From assembly GCA_003170825.1 (NCBI GenBank), contig PMYL01000054.1:62001-126000 (forward strand): a stretch of DNA of 64,000 nucleotides, given 5' to 3'. How positions within the stretch are numbered: position 1 is the stretch's first letter; every line of letters begins with the position of its first letter. Under the pieces are notes generated by a model. That model did no database searches. It was not told the DNA's origin and was given only the letters and a program-made list of their open reading frames with translations. Below are positions 51,460 through 60,449 of the stretch, piece after piece. Source of the stretch: Acidobacteriaceae bacterium (GTDB taxonomy: Bacteria; Acidobacteriota; Terriglobia; Terriglobales; Acidobacteriaceae). A program made the translations under genes and the position numbers.

Positions 51460-52230
51460 CTACGGCTTGCGGTGGAAGAGCAGGGAGTTGGCCTGATCCA
51501 CCGAGGTCAACGATACCCGCGCGATGTTCACATGCGCCGGCCGGCTGACGGCCCACAGGATGGCATCGGCAACGTCTTCAGGGGTGAGCGGCGTTACGCC
51601 TTTGTAGACTTTGGCCGCGCGCTCGGCATCCCCGCGAAAGCGCACCAGGCTGAAATCGGTTTCCACCATGCCGGGGTCCACGCTGGTGACCCTGACCGGC
51701 GTTCCCAGCAGGTCCTGGCGCAGGCCGTCGTTGATGGCCCGCTCGGCGGCCTTGCTGGCGCAGTAGACCGCCCCACCGGGGTAGGTGAACTCGCCGGCGG
51801 TGGAACCCAGGTTGACCACGTGGCCGCGGCCACGCACCACCATGCCGGGGACGACGGCGCGGGTGACGTAGAGCAGGCCTTTGATGTTGGTATCGATCAT
51901 CTCGTCCCAGTCTTCGATTTTTCCCATGTAGAGCTTGTCCAGGCCGCGGCTGAGGCCGGCGTTGTTGACCAGCACGTCGATTTGCGCCCACTCCGGCGGG
52001 AGCGTGTCAATGGCGTTCTGGACGGCCCGGTGGTCGCGCACATCGAGATCGATAGAGTGAACGGTGGCTGCGCCACGCTCCAGGGCGAGAGAGGCCACCT
52101 GGGCGAGTTTTCCGGCGCGGCGGGCCGCCAGCAGCAGCCGCACACCCTGGGAAGCAAAGGCAAGCGCGGTGGCCGCGCCAATGCCGGAGCTGGCTCCGGT
52201 GATGAAAACGATCTTTTCCTTGAGACTCAT
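51460..52230 (-). CDS. Short-chain dehydrogenase (YdfG-like)
   Basis: 256 residues. The SDR cofactor motif FITGASSGIGAATALAF, NNAGLS, and catalytic Ser...Tyr-xxx-Lys in VNLGSTAGEFTYPGGAVYCASKAA are all present. Close to YdfG-type 3-hydroxy-acid/malonic-semialdehyde reductases in layout (DPGMVETDFSLVRFRGD). NADP(H)-dependent; exact substrate unknown. It lies 30 bp downstream of the beta-hydroxyacid dehydrogenase gene. Confidence 0.88.
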   Translation of the reverse strand: MSLKEKIVFITGASSGIGAATALAFASQGVRLLLAARRAGKLAQVASLALERGAATVHSIDLDVRDHRAVQNAIDTLPPEWAQIDVLVNNAGLSRGLDKLYMGKIEDWDEMIDTNIKGLLYVTRAVVPGMVVRGRGHVVNLGSTAGEFTYPGGAVYCASKAAERAINDGLRQDLLGTPVRVTSVDPGMVETDFSLVRFRGDAERAAKVYKGVTPLTPEDVADAILWAVSRPAHVNIARVSLTSVDQANSLLFHRKP

Positions 52231-52260
52231 GTTTCTATCTTAGAGCCTGATCACGGACCC

Positions 52261-53142
52261 CTAAGATAACGCAGCCCGCCGCTGGGCCATGCGGTACTGG
52301 CCCACCGCCCAGTCTTCGTGGCCGAGGCCGGCCTGCTGGGCCTGGGCAAAGATTTCTGTAAGGCTGTCGGCGAGGCTGAGGCTGATGTGGCGGCTGGCGG
52401 CGGCTTCACGGAGGAGGCGCAGGTCTTTTGCGCCTAGCTCGATGGTGGCGCCGGGCTGCTTCGGCGGGTGCAGCATCACCTGGCCGTAGGCCGCGTAAAA
52501 CGGGGACTGGAAGAGCGCGCTGTTGACGGTAACGAGGAACGTTTCAGGGTCGATGCCCTGCGCGGCCGCATAGACAAAGGCCTCGCCAAGCGAGTGGATC
52601 ATGGCGCTGATGAGGAAGTTTCCGCCCAGCTTGACGGCATGAGCCTGGCGCGGCTCGGCGCCGATGACGGAGATGCCGCGGGAGAGGGACTCGAGCAGCG
52701 GGCGCGCGGTGGCTAGCCCCGAGTCCGAGCCGGCGGCGACGATCCACAGTCGGCCCTCCTCGGCGACGCTGGGGCGGCCGAAGACGGGGGCGGCCACGAA
52801 GGGCTGGTTGCGGCGGGCGTGCTCGGCGGTGAGGCGCTCACAGAGCGCGACGCTGATGGTCGAGAGCGAGACGTGGAGCGCGCCGGGCGCAAGCGCCTCC
52901 AACAAGCTCTCCGCGCCAAAGAACACGTCTTCATGCGCCGCATCGTCGAAGAGCATGGTCAGCAGCGCCTCGGCGCCCAGTGCGGCCTCGGCCGGAGTGG
53001 AAGCGACCCGCGCTCCCTCCGCGGCCAGCACCTCGGCACGTTCGCGGGTGCGATTCCACACGGTCAGCTCATGGCCGGCGGCGAGCAAGCGGCGGGCCAT
53101 AGGCGTCCCCATCTTGCCGAGTCCGAGAAAAGCGATCTTCAT
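52261..53142 (-). CDS. Beta-hydroxyacid dehydrogenase family oxidoreductase
   Basis: 293 residues: NAD(P)-binding IAFLGLGKMGTPMARRLLAAGHELTVWNRT, substrate-binding VAAPVFGRPSVAEEG, catalytic Lys in HAVKLGGNFLISAMI, and the C-terminal KDLRLLREAA. It belongs to the 3-hydroxyisobutyrate / glyoxylate-succinic semialdehyde reductase group. The conserved start fixes the ATG at 53142. Confidence 0.9.
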   Translation of the reverse strand: MKIAFLGLGKMGTPMARRLLAAGHELTVWNRTRERAEVLAAEGARVASTPAEAALGAEALLTMLFDDAAHEDVFFGAESLLEALAPGALHVSLSTISVALCERLTAEHARRNQPFVAAPVFGRPSVAEEGRLWIVAAGSDSGLATARPLLESLSRGISVIGAEPRQAHAVKLGGNFLISAMIHSLGEAFVYAAAQGIDPETFLVTVNSALFQSPFYAAYGQVMLHPPKQPGATIELGAKDLRLLREAAASRHISLSLADSLTEIFAQAQQAGLGHEDWAVGQYRMAQRRAALS

Positions 53143-53284
53143 GGCGAAAGCCCCTCCTTCAGGAAATCCGGTCGAGTGCTTGGATGCTGGAGATGCGGAC
53201 AAGGGAACATTCATCTTTGGCGGACAGGTTTCCGAGGCGCTCAGGTGAGCGGCGCGATGCAACTGGCTGGGAAAGCTGCAGCAG

Positions 53285-53947
53285 CTATTGCGGGGTGACG
53301 AGTTGGTGGGCGATGGCGAAGAGGGCGAGTTCGAGGCGGGTAGAGACGCCGGTTTTGTCGAAGACGTTGGAGAGGTGACGCTTGACGGTCTCTTCGCTGA
53401 GGCTGAACTGCTTGGCGATGTCGCGGTTGCTGCAGCCTTCGACAATGGCGCCGACGACTTCGAGTTCGCGGGGGGTGAGGCCGTAGGTTTGGCGCTGGGG
53501 CAGGGCGGCCTGCTGCATAAGGTCGTGGAGTGCGGAGACGAGGTTGACAACGCGCTTGCCGCCGATCCAGTAGTCGCCGCCGATGACGGTTCGGATGGCG
53601 GTTTGCAGATGGCCGGCGAGGGCGTCTTTGAGCACGATGCCGCGGGCGCCGATGTGCAGGGCCTCAATGATCTGCTGGGTGGTGATGGTGGAGGTGAGGA
53701 GGAGAATCTTGACCGTGGGCGTGCCGTTCATGATGGCGCGCATGGCTTCGAGGCCGGGCAGGCGAGGCATGAGGACATCCAGAAGCAGAATATCGGGCTC
53801 GAGCTCGAGGGTCTGGGTGATGGCTTCGTCGCCGTCGGAGGCGTCGCCGACCACTTCAAAACCGTCTTTCTCGGTGAGCATGTTGCGTACACCGATGCAG
53901 ACCACCGGATGGTCGTCCGCCACCACAATTCGGATCGGTCGTTCCAT
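53285..53947 (-). CDS. NarL/FixJ-type response regulator
   Basis: 220 residues. Receiver domain with Asp pair VVADDHPVV, phosphoacceptor in DILLLDVLMPRLPG, Thr in LLLTSTI and Lys in VLKDAL; C-terminal LuxR HTH (LTPRELEVVGAIVEGCSNRDIAKQFSLSEETVKRHL). It follows the receiver-Hpt gene by 73 bp on the same strand and probably works with it. Confidence 0.93.
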   Translation of the reverse strand: MERPIRIVVADDHPVVCIGVRNMLTEKDGFEVVGDASDGDEAITQTLELEPDILLLDVLMPRLPGLEAMRAIMNGTPTVKILLLTSTITTQQIIEALHIGARGIVLKDALAGHLQTAIRTVIGGDYWIGGKRVVNLVSALHDLMQQAALPQRQTYGLTPRELEVVGAIVEGCSNRDIAKQFSLSEETVKRHLSNVFDKTGVSTRLELALFAIAHQLVTPQ

Positions 53948-54020
53948 TTGAACGGCTAACCTCCAGATGCCTGCCAGCCCCGGCGACGAAGTTGAAGTGG
54001 GGACATGGAAGGGGCATTCC

Positions 54021-54803
54021 CTACACTGGGAATTCTGTCTCCAGCATACGCTCCAGGCGGCGGGTGGCGGCGCGCAAATCGCGGAGTAACCTGGCGGTGT
54101 TATCCAGATGGTTACCCTTGAGCTCGCTTGGGCCGGACTCGAGCAATGCGCCGAGGCGGGCAGCCTGGAGGGCGCCGGCCATGCCGCAGCCACCCTTGAT
54201 GGCGTGACCGATGCGGCTGACCTGAGTGGCGTCGCCGTTGGCGATGGCAAGCTCAAGCGCGCTGAGGCGGCGGCCCAGATCGGCGACGATGGCGGCGTAG
54301 ATCTGGCGAACCGCGGCTTCGGGCATCATCTCGCGAAGCCGGGCCAGGGTTTCGGGGCTGACGACGGGATCAACGGAGTCCAGTGCCGGCGGGTTGGAAG
54401 AAGGGCTTGCCTGGGCCGCGTGCCCGCCCTGGACTTCGTTTTCTTCGAGCAGCTTGCGCAAGGCGTCGGCGCCAAAGGGCTTGAGCAGGAATCCGTCGGC
54501 GGCGGCGACCACATCGTCCGGCGCACCGCTGCCGCTGATGGCAAACACGCCGGCCTGGCTGCGCGCGCGGAGTTCCTCAATCAAGCGGATTCCGCTCAGG
54601 CCCGGCATCTGCGCGTCCATCAGGATCACGCCGGGAACACATTTCCCGCCGTCGAGCAACTCCAGCGCCGCCGCGCCGCCGGCCGCGGTGTGGACGGTGT
54701 AGCCGCTCATGGTGAGCACCGTGGCCATGACCTCGCGACTGACCAGGTCGTCGTCAATCAGCAGCACCGTGGGAAGACTCGGCTGGGCCTGGAAGTTGGG
54801 CAT
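54021..54803 (-). CDS. Receiver plus Hpt phosphotransfer protein
   Basis: 260 residues. N-terminal receiver (TVLLIDDDLVSREVMATVL, VILMDAQMPGLSG, FLLKPFG) joined by a short Pro/Ser linker to an Hpt domain (about 160-260) with the phosphorylatable His in VSRIGHAIKGGCGMAGAL. It can accept phosphate on Asp and on His, so it could relay signal from a hybrid kinase to the NarL-type regulator downstream. No kinase is adjacent. Confidence 0.9.
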   Translation of the reverse strand: MPNFQAQPSLPTVLLIDDDLVSREVMATVLTMSGYTVHTAAGGAAALELLDGGKCVPGVILMDAQMPGLSGIRLIEELRARSQAGVFAISGSGAPDDVVAAADGFLLKPFGADALRKLLEENEVQGGHAAQASPSSNPPALDSVDPVVSPETLARLREMMPEAAVRQIYAAIVADLGRRLSALELAIANGDATQVSRIGHAIKGGCGMAGALQAARLGALLESGPSELKGNHLDNTARLLRDLRAATRRLERMLETEFPV

Positions 54804-54971
54804 GAGTCTAGTGTGCCACCGGCTGGGCCATAGTCGGCCTAAAATATGAGCACCCGGTTGCATTCCCCTCGGCGGCTAAAGCCGCTATCTGTCTTGGTCG
54901 CTCTACAGCACGTCTAAAGCCGTGCCTTTTCAAAACCGCGGGTTTCCCGCAGCCTGTGGAAGGCGCCGGCA
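54804..54971. repeat. Palindromic repeat unit between two-component and propeller genes
   Basis: Contains GCGGCTAAAGCCGC (54872-54885) and CACGTCTAAAGCCGTG (about 54908-54923), members of the GGCTAAAGCC palindrome family that recurs in this window. No gene here. Confidence 0.6.
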
Positions 54972-56288
54972 TCAGTTCCCGACGACCAGCACCTGGAAGC
55001 TGCCGTTCACGGGAGCGGTTTGAAGAGTGCCGATGGTTCCCGGCTGAGCGAGGTTCACTCCAAGAAGATCCGTGACCAGGTAGACCTCGCCTGTGACTGG
55101 ATTGACCGCCAGGGTCCGGGCCCGCTGGCGTGTGGGCAGGTTCTGAATCTCGGAATACGTGTCGGTGACGTCCTGGCGGATGACTGTGAGGGTTCCCTGT
55201 GCGCCACCGTTGGCGGCATAGATGAGCCCGCGGCCAGCGTCATAGCCGATGGCCTCCGTGCCGGGTCCGATGGGCAGCGATGCCACCAACTCGCCGGAGT
55301 CGGCGTTGAGCACCACCATCTTCATGTTGCCGCAGGCGGCAAAGAGGCGCTGATGGCCGCCATCGACGGCCAGGGCACTGGGTTCGCGGCAATCGGGCCC
55401 CAGAGCAAAAATGTTCATGCGGCTCTCGGCGGAGTTGGGCAAGCGGGACTCATGGCTCCAGTCCAGGACCGGCGGCGCGGCAAACTGCTTTGACGGGCTG
55501 GACGGTGCTGAAACGGACTGGATGGTTGCGGGCTGGCTGGATGCGGCGGAGTGTCCGCGCAAGAACGCCGCAATGGCCTGGGCATCGAGCCGGGCAATCT
55601 GGTTGCGGTTCACGATGTTGATGAACACCTGGCCATTACCGCCGGTTTGCGCAAAGCCCAGCTTGCCGGGCATGAGGATTTCGGCGAGCGGCTGGCGGGT
55701 TTGAGCATCAATGACGGTGACTGAGGACTTGATTTCCCGGTCGGTGACAGACTGCGGGTTCTTGTTCTGTGGGGAAGAGCGGGTGGTTGCGTTGGGGGGG
55801 CTTTTCGCCCGGTTGGTTGCGGGCTGCGGGGTGGCGGGGTTCTCCGTGGCAGAGTTGGCGCAGATGGCGAAGAGCAGCCTGTTCTGGGGTTCAAAGACGA
55901 GGGCGCGGGGGGCGGAGCCGGTGGGAATGGCGGCGACCACCTGAAATGAGCGCCGGTCAAAGACCTTGACCTGGCCGGACGGGCCATCGCTGATGTAGCC
56001 AAACTCGCCGGTGTCGTCAAGGGCGATGGCGTGGGCCTCGCGCAGGCCGGTAATCTGGCCGGCGAGCGCGCCGGTGTCCAGATCGACCACCTGAACCACG
56101 GGGCCATGCGCGATGAAGAGCCTGCGGGCCGCGGGGTCCAGGGTGAGGTAGTCCCAGTTGCCGACGCCGCCGACGATCCAGGTCTGCTTGATGAAGAAAG
56201 GGCTGCCGGGGAGTTGAGTAGCGGCGGGAATCTGCTGCGCCGGGAGGGTGGCGCAACCGATCAGGCAGAGGGCCAGGAGTTTCTTCAT
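54972..56288 (-). CDS. Exported YncE-like beta-propeller protein
   Basis: 438 residues. Signal peptide (MKKLLALCLIGCATLPAQQ) and repeated propeller blades: WDYLTLDPAARRLFIAHG, AHAIALDDTGEFGYISDG, PRALVFEPQNRLLFAICAN, EAIGYDAGRGLIYAANG and LAVNPVTGEVYLVTDLLG. A Ser/Pro/Asn-rich insert (about 145-185) interrupts the blades. Such proteins bind something at the cell surface; the ligand is unknown. Confidence 0.8.
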   Translation of the reverse strand: MKKLLALCLIGCATLPAQQIPAATQLPGSPFFIKQTWIVGGVGNWDYLTLDPAARRLFIAHGPVVQVVDLDTGALAGQITGLREAHAIALDDTGEFGYISDGPSGQVKVFDRRSFQVVAAIPTGSAPRALVFEPQNRLLFAICANSATENPATPQPATNRAKSPPNATTRSSPQNKNPQSVTDREIKSSVTVIDAQTRQPLAEILMPGKLGFAQTGGNGQVFINIVNRNQIARLDAQAIAAFLRGHSAASSQPATIQSVSAPSSPSKQFAAPPVLDWSHESRLPNSAESRMNIFALGPDCREPSALAVDGGHQRLFAACGNMKMVVLNADSGELVASLPIGPGTEAIGYDAGRGLIYAANGGAQGTLTVIRQDVTDTYSEIQNLPTRQRARTLAVNPVTGEVYLVTDLLGVNLAQPGTIGTLQTAPVNGSFQVLVVGN

Positions 56289-57175
56289 CGGGAGGGCTCC
56301 TGATGAGTAGATGCAAGAACAGGGGTCAGGGATCAGAGATCAGGGATCAGGGATTGCCGTTTACCGATTAGTAAACTTTGGCTCCGGGCGCGCGTTGGGT
56401 GTGGGAAGGTTTAGGCCACTGAATTCGCGTGCAGTGGCGGCTTGAAGGGCACGGGTTGGGGACAAAGCGAGAAGGGCCAGGCCATCAGAAATGGAGTTTT
56501 GGCGTGCGCGGCGTTGCCGGTTTTCATGTCTACAGTGGTTCCGGTCAACCCGGATTTGGAGCGACTGGAGACATAGCCCTGGCGGATTCGAGCGACTGGT
56601 TGCATATAAATATCGAAAAAGAGCGGAAAATGGTGTTTTGGGGGCCAAATTGAGGCTTTTTGACGGCTTTTTGAAGGCAAAAGCCGCCCTGGAAGGCTAC
56701 AAGTTGGGGTGGAGGCAGGCGGCAAGAAAGGGGGGAGCGAGGGGATGCCGGTGTCCTCGAAGACAAGGCTTCGAGCACGGTACCCGACCCAGAGGGTTCC
56801 CGGTCCCCGGCTGCGCCCTCTGATTTTCAAAATGGATGGATGGTTTTCTGTACGGCTGAAGAGGCTGCAGAAAAGGGCGAATTTGGGACGAATTCGGCGC
56901 AAAGCGTCTCTCCGGGGCTAAAGCTCGCGCTGATTCTGTTGGCTTTATGCGGGGGGGTGAACCCCCTTCTTCCACCCCAGCGACAAGGACCCGTCCCTCC
57001 ACCCCAGCGACGAAGGCCTATCGCTGGGGACCCCGAGTCGCTGGGGACCCCGGCCTCCCTCCGGAGCGAGTTCATCCACAGGCTTTTACGCTAAGAAAGG
57101 TCGCAGGCACGGCCCCTTCCTAACCCCTTCGAGATGGGTAAGAAGGGGGCCGATTGCCGGTTGTTTTTTTGCGCG
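56289..57175. repeat. 887-bp repeat-rich intergenic region
   Basis: No credible gene. It contains tandem GGGATCA units (about 56325-56355), a TCTGATTTTCAAAATGGATG segment related to one at 58907-58930, and near 56968-57058 two CCACCCCAGCGAC units facing two TCGCTGGGGACCCC units that can fold into a long hairpin. These are dispersed-repeat pieces rather than coding DNA. Confidence 0.6.
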
Positions 57176-57886
57176 TTACTTTTGCGCTGTCTTGACGAGG
57201 GCGTCCCTCTCCTCGACCGTCTGAGGCAGACGGAAATCTCCGGTGCCGCCGATCCTCTTGAGGAAGAAGAGCGCGTAGTCGCAGAGCCGGTACTTCATCT
57301 GCTTGGAGAGCATGGCCTCCTGGCTGCCGAAAAGCGGAGCCGGACGAGTATCGGAGAGCATTTTCTTGAGGGCCGGAGTGGCGCTTCGACCCGCTTCGAT
57401 CATGGCGTTGGAAGCATCCTCAAGATAGAAATTCGGCAAGCCCCAGGTGTTGAAGAATTTCGAGCTCCCGAGCGCATCGGTCAGCACTTTGGCTCGCAGC
57501 TCCGCCGGAAGCTCGAGATAGGACTTGTTATCGAGCTTTCTGAGCAGCAGCAGGGGCAAAAGTCCCGAGGCGTTTGGGTTGTCTTTGACCAAAGCCGCGA
57601 GGGCCTTCGAGTCGACGCCCGATCTGGTCTTGAGTTCCCGGTAGGCTAACGAGTTGAAAGGTTCGCGCTGGGCTTTGCTTTCCTCCAGCAGTTTGCCCAG
57701 CAGCACGGAGTTATCCATGGCGTGGTAGCTTTGCGCGGTTTGCGCCGCGGCCTGCATCTGCCCTTCCAGCCTGGTTTTTACCTGATTCTGCTCATCGGTC
57801 AAAGGAACGGTCTTTTCCTTGCGCGCGCATCCGGCCAGGCAGAGGCACGCGAGCAGAGATGCTGCAACGATCGTGAATCTTTTCAT
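57176..57886 (-). CDS. Helical lipoprotein, unknown function
   Basis: 236 residues. Signal peptide with lipobox CLAGC; the mature part is mostly helical, with ASGLLPLLLLRKLDNKSYLE and DYALFFLKRIGG resembling HEAT-like repeats. GAGGAG precedes the ATG at 57886. It follows a second lipoprotein gene by 26 bp, probably in one operon. Not recognised. Confidence 0.7.
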   Translation of the reverse strand: MKRFTIVAASLLACLCLAGCARKEKTVPLTDEQNQVKTRLEGQMQAAAQTAQSYHAMDNSVLLGKLLEESKAQREPFNSLAYRELKTRSGVDSKALAALVKDNPNASGLLPLLLLRKLDNKSYLELPAELRAKVLTDALGSSKFFNTWGLPNFYLEDASNAMIEAGRSATPALKKMLSDTRPAPLFGSQEAMLSKQMKYRLCDYALFFLKRIGGTGDFRLPQTVEERDALVKTAQK

Positions 57887-57912
57887 GGCGAATCTCCTCA
57901 TCGAATTCCGGG

Positions 57913-58614
57913 TTATAGATCCGACAGCGCGGGAAAGGCGATGGCGTGGGGAAAGGTTCCGGTGCCGTCAACTTCGGTTCCCGAGGTAGGCGCCCAGTTA
58001 TTCCATGCGGTGAGCGCGGCCTGAAACTCCGAATCCAGATTCTGCCAGGCCGGAGCGGTGATGAACTTCTGCCCCACGTCGCTGCTGTCGAGGATGTAAC
58101 TCCAGAAGTAGTAGCCAAGGATTTTGTTGTTGCAGGAACTCGAGTTGTAGCAGACGGCCACATCGACCGCGTAGAAGTAGGTGTTGGCTCCCCAGCCGCC
58201 TGGCTCGTCATCGAGCGTGGTTGCCACGCCTGGGCCGCCGGGGGTGTTCCAGCCGGAATAAAACGTGCCGTTGTTCTGCAGCCCGTAGTATCCGTGTGCC
58301 GCGCCGTCGATGCGGTCAATGTTCCAGCCGTTGGGGGTTGAACGGGCGCCCTGCGGCTGATTCGACGCATAGATGTTGGTATGGGTGTTGTCGTCGTAGA
58401 CCCAGGTCATCTGGATCATGACATCCTGGCTCTCAGGGCAGCTCTGGCCGCAACCGGCAGGGTTGAAGGTGAACGAGGAGGTCAAGGGGAAGGCATTTCC
58501 GACGGGCGTTCCGGTGAAGACCCAGTTCCCGCACTGGAAGGTTGGGTTGCACGCTGTCACAGAAAAACACAAACCGGCGCACAGCGCGACGAGTCCGAAT
58601 GTTTTCAGTTTCAT
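57913..58614 (-). CDS. Secreted Cys-containing lipoprotein, unknown function
   Basis: 233 residues with signal peptide and lipobox SVTAC. The mature protein has several Cys (PTFQCGNW, AGCGQSC, VCYNSSSC) likely to form disulfides and many Trp/Tyr (YYFWSYILD), suggesting a beta-rich secreted domain. It is upstream of the helical lipoprotein on the same strand. Confidence 0.7.
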   Translation of the reverse strand: MKLKTFGLVALCAGLCFSVTACNPTFQCGNWVFTGTPVGNAFPLTSSFTFNPAGCGQSCPESQDVMIQMTWVYDDNTHTNIYASNQPQGARSTPNGWNIDRIDGAAHGYYGLQNNGTFYSGWNTPGGPGVATTLDDEPGGWGANTYFYAVDVAVCYNSSSCNNKILGYYFWSYILDSSDVGQKFITAPAWQNLDSEFQAALTAWNNWAPTSGTEVDGTGTFPHAIAFPALSDL

Positions 58615-58885
58615 GCGATCTCTCCTGGATAGCTGGCATCCTCATTCAGGATGGGGGAGGCACGAATTGCCAGCGGATTGGTTTGCCTTGCGGCTGAACT
58701 GCAGTGCCCCGGCAAGAATAGAAATGAGGAAGGATGAAACCAGGGGAAGATTCGACGCGGCCGAGTGCAGCCGGAACTGAATGGCAGAAACATAGCAGAA
58801 GTCCATCTGTTGCGCAAGAAAAAAAGAAGTGCAGCCATAGCGGGTGGAGAAAAAGCGGGAAATCAATATGGAATGGGTGGCTGGA

Positions 58886-58955
58886 GGCGCGGTTAAAGCC
58901 GCGCCCATTGATTTCCAAGGTGGATGGGCGGTTTTGCCGGGGTTAAAACTCCGGC
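58886..58955. repeat. Palindrome pair of the GGCTAAAGCC family
   Basis: GGCGCGGTTAAAGCCGCGCC (58886-58905) and an imperfect GCCGGGGTTAAAACTCCGGC (58936-58955). The second supplies the stop and last codons of the gene on the minus strand (58943-59644). Confidence 0.7.
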
Positions 58956-59644
58956 CTAGCGGCCGGAGTTGCGGGTTGGAGTGCGGTTGGCGGCTGTGGT
59001 TTCTCAGGTCTGAGAAGCGAGGCCTGGGGGCCCAGCGCTATGGTCTCGCCGGGGGGCTCCCTGGAATCGAGAACGTTGACCAGCGACCAGGGAATGCCGG
59101 CCAGATCGTAGTGAAACTCTCCCTGCTTATCGATCACGAGCTTGCTTGCCGGATAGAGGAATCCCGTGCTCTTGGAGTTGTCGGCGTCGTTCAGGTCGAA
59201 TTGGCCAACCGCGAGGTCAAAGGACTGGGACGACGCATCCGCGGTGGTTTCACCGGATTGAAGCGGGCGGATGGCGATAAAGGTGATCTGCCGCCCGGTT
59301 GGGGTCAAAACCGTTTGGATGAAGGCGACGTCATAGCCGAGAGCCCCCGTAATGGAGCAATGCCCGGCCGCTTTGGTTTTTGAAAGCGCGGTGGCCAGTC
59401 CTCGGTCCTGATCGTCTTGAAATGCCTGCGAAAGAACCTGCATGTCCGAGGGAGCGGAGTAGCGGTCAATGGTCAGCGTTATGCCGATCATGCTGCCGGC
59501 CTGAGCGTAGGTGGCCTGAATGGTCTCAGCATTCGGGCCGGCGGCGAATCCCAGGGTGGTTCCCAGCGTGAATGTGCTCACCAGCAGGAGGCTGGAGAAT
59601 CGCAGCTTGCGGGCGCATCGAAAACCTCTCGTAAGTGGTCCCAT
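58943..59644 (-). CDS. Exported protein, unknown function, tail encoded by a palindromic repeat
   Basis: 233 residues. A basic N-terminus and hydrophobic segment (RFSSLLLVSTFTLGTTLGFAA) form a signal peptide; the mature part is beta-rich (GSMIGITLTIDRYS, TFIAIRPLQSG, FHYDLAGIPWSLVNVL). The last residues (ATPAARPEF) are read from the palindromic repeat at 58936-58955, so the original C-terminus may have been replaced. No family recognised. Confidence 0.6.
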   Translation of the reverse strand: MGPLTRGFRCARKLRFSSLLLVSTFTLGTTLGFAAGPNAETIQATYAQAGSMIGITLTIDRYSAPSDMQVLSQAFQDDQDRGLATALSKTKAAGHCSITGALGYDVAFIQTVLTPTGRQITFIAIRPLQSGETTADASSQSFDLAVGQFDLNDADNSKSTGFLYPASKLVIDKQGEFHYDLAGIPWSLVNVLDSREPPGETIALGPQASLLRPEKPQPPTALQPATPAARPEF

Positions 59645-59702
59645 CTTGCGATCCTCCAGAACATCCGCTTTGGTTAGACACCTTTGCGCCGCAACGTTCG
59701 AG

Positions 59703-60281
59703 TTATGCGGCGGTTTTGATTTCGCTGGGTTTTTGGGGCTGGATGAGTTCATCGAAGATGGCGCGGTATTGGATCATCGCGGTGCGGAGTTCTTCGGTGG
59801 TGGCTTCGACTTTGCCGGGGCGGACGGCGATGGCGTTCGCCAGGCGGTAGTTTTCCATGACGCGGGGGTAGGTGACGGACACATCGGCGGCGCGCTGCTC
59901 AAAGCCGGCCTGGGGATAGCCGCGGGCCTCAAGGAGCGTATTGATGAGGTCGTCAGCTTCAGTGACGGCGGCCTTGGGATGATCGACGAAGCGGGATTGG
60001 ACGGTGCTCCACTCGGCGACAAAGCGCGTCCGCTCGGTGGCGCCGAGGTCGCGGATTTTCAGAGCTTCCACGCGGGTTTCGCGGTCGGCCAGCTTGGATT
60101 CGGCTTTGTGCGAGGAGCCGTGCGTGAGAACGGCGCGGTCGTACTCTGATCCGAAACGATTGCGGAAGCCGCTGGTGCGGGTTTTGCGGTATTTACGATA
60201 AAGACCGAAGGCGATGGCAACGACGAGGAAGAATACAACCACGGCAACGGTGATCTGGGTATTCGTGAATTGAAACTGCAT
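59703..60281 (-). CDS. Membrane-anchored helical protein common in Acidobacteriota, unknown function
   Basis: 192 residues. One helix (VAVVVFFLVVAIAFGLYRKYR) then a helical domain: FRNRFGSEYDRAVLTHGSSHKAE, ALKIRDLGATERTRFVAEW, RFVDHPKAAVTEADDLINTLLEARGYP, FEQRAADVSVTYPRVMENYRLA. I have seen this pattern often in acidobacterial proteomes but it has no function I can give. Confidence 0.7.
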   Translation of the reverse strand: MQFQFTNTQITVAVVVFFLVVAIAFGLYRKYRKTRTSGFRNRFGSEYDRAVLTHGSSHKAESKLADRETRVEALKIRDLGATERTRFVAEWSTVQSRFVDHPKAAVTEADDLINTLLEARGYPQAGFEQRAADVSVTYPRVMENYRLANAIAVRPGKVEATTEELRTAMIQYRAIFDELIQPQKPSEIKTAA

Positions 60282-60449
60282 GGCAATCTCCTGCGCGGGA
60301 ATGTCCGCGACGGCAAAGGGTTGTTGTTGGTGGAGACTTCGAGGCCAGGGAGGAACATCTACGCAACCATCATGCGCGGGTTGGCGCGCGAATGCTGGCC
60401 AGAATAGCTCGGTGCGGGGGGTGAAGGAGAGCGGCGCTAGGAACGGTCC

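Noticed and set aside
56325-56355. CRISPR-like tandem repeats
   Set aside because: Units are only seven bases with no spacers of uniform size.
56411-56902. Minus-strand 163-codon frame in the repeat-rich gap
   Set aside because: Low-complexity Ser/Pro/Arg translation overlapping repeat units, no start signal.
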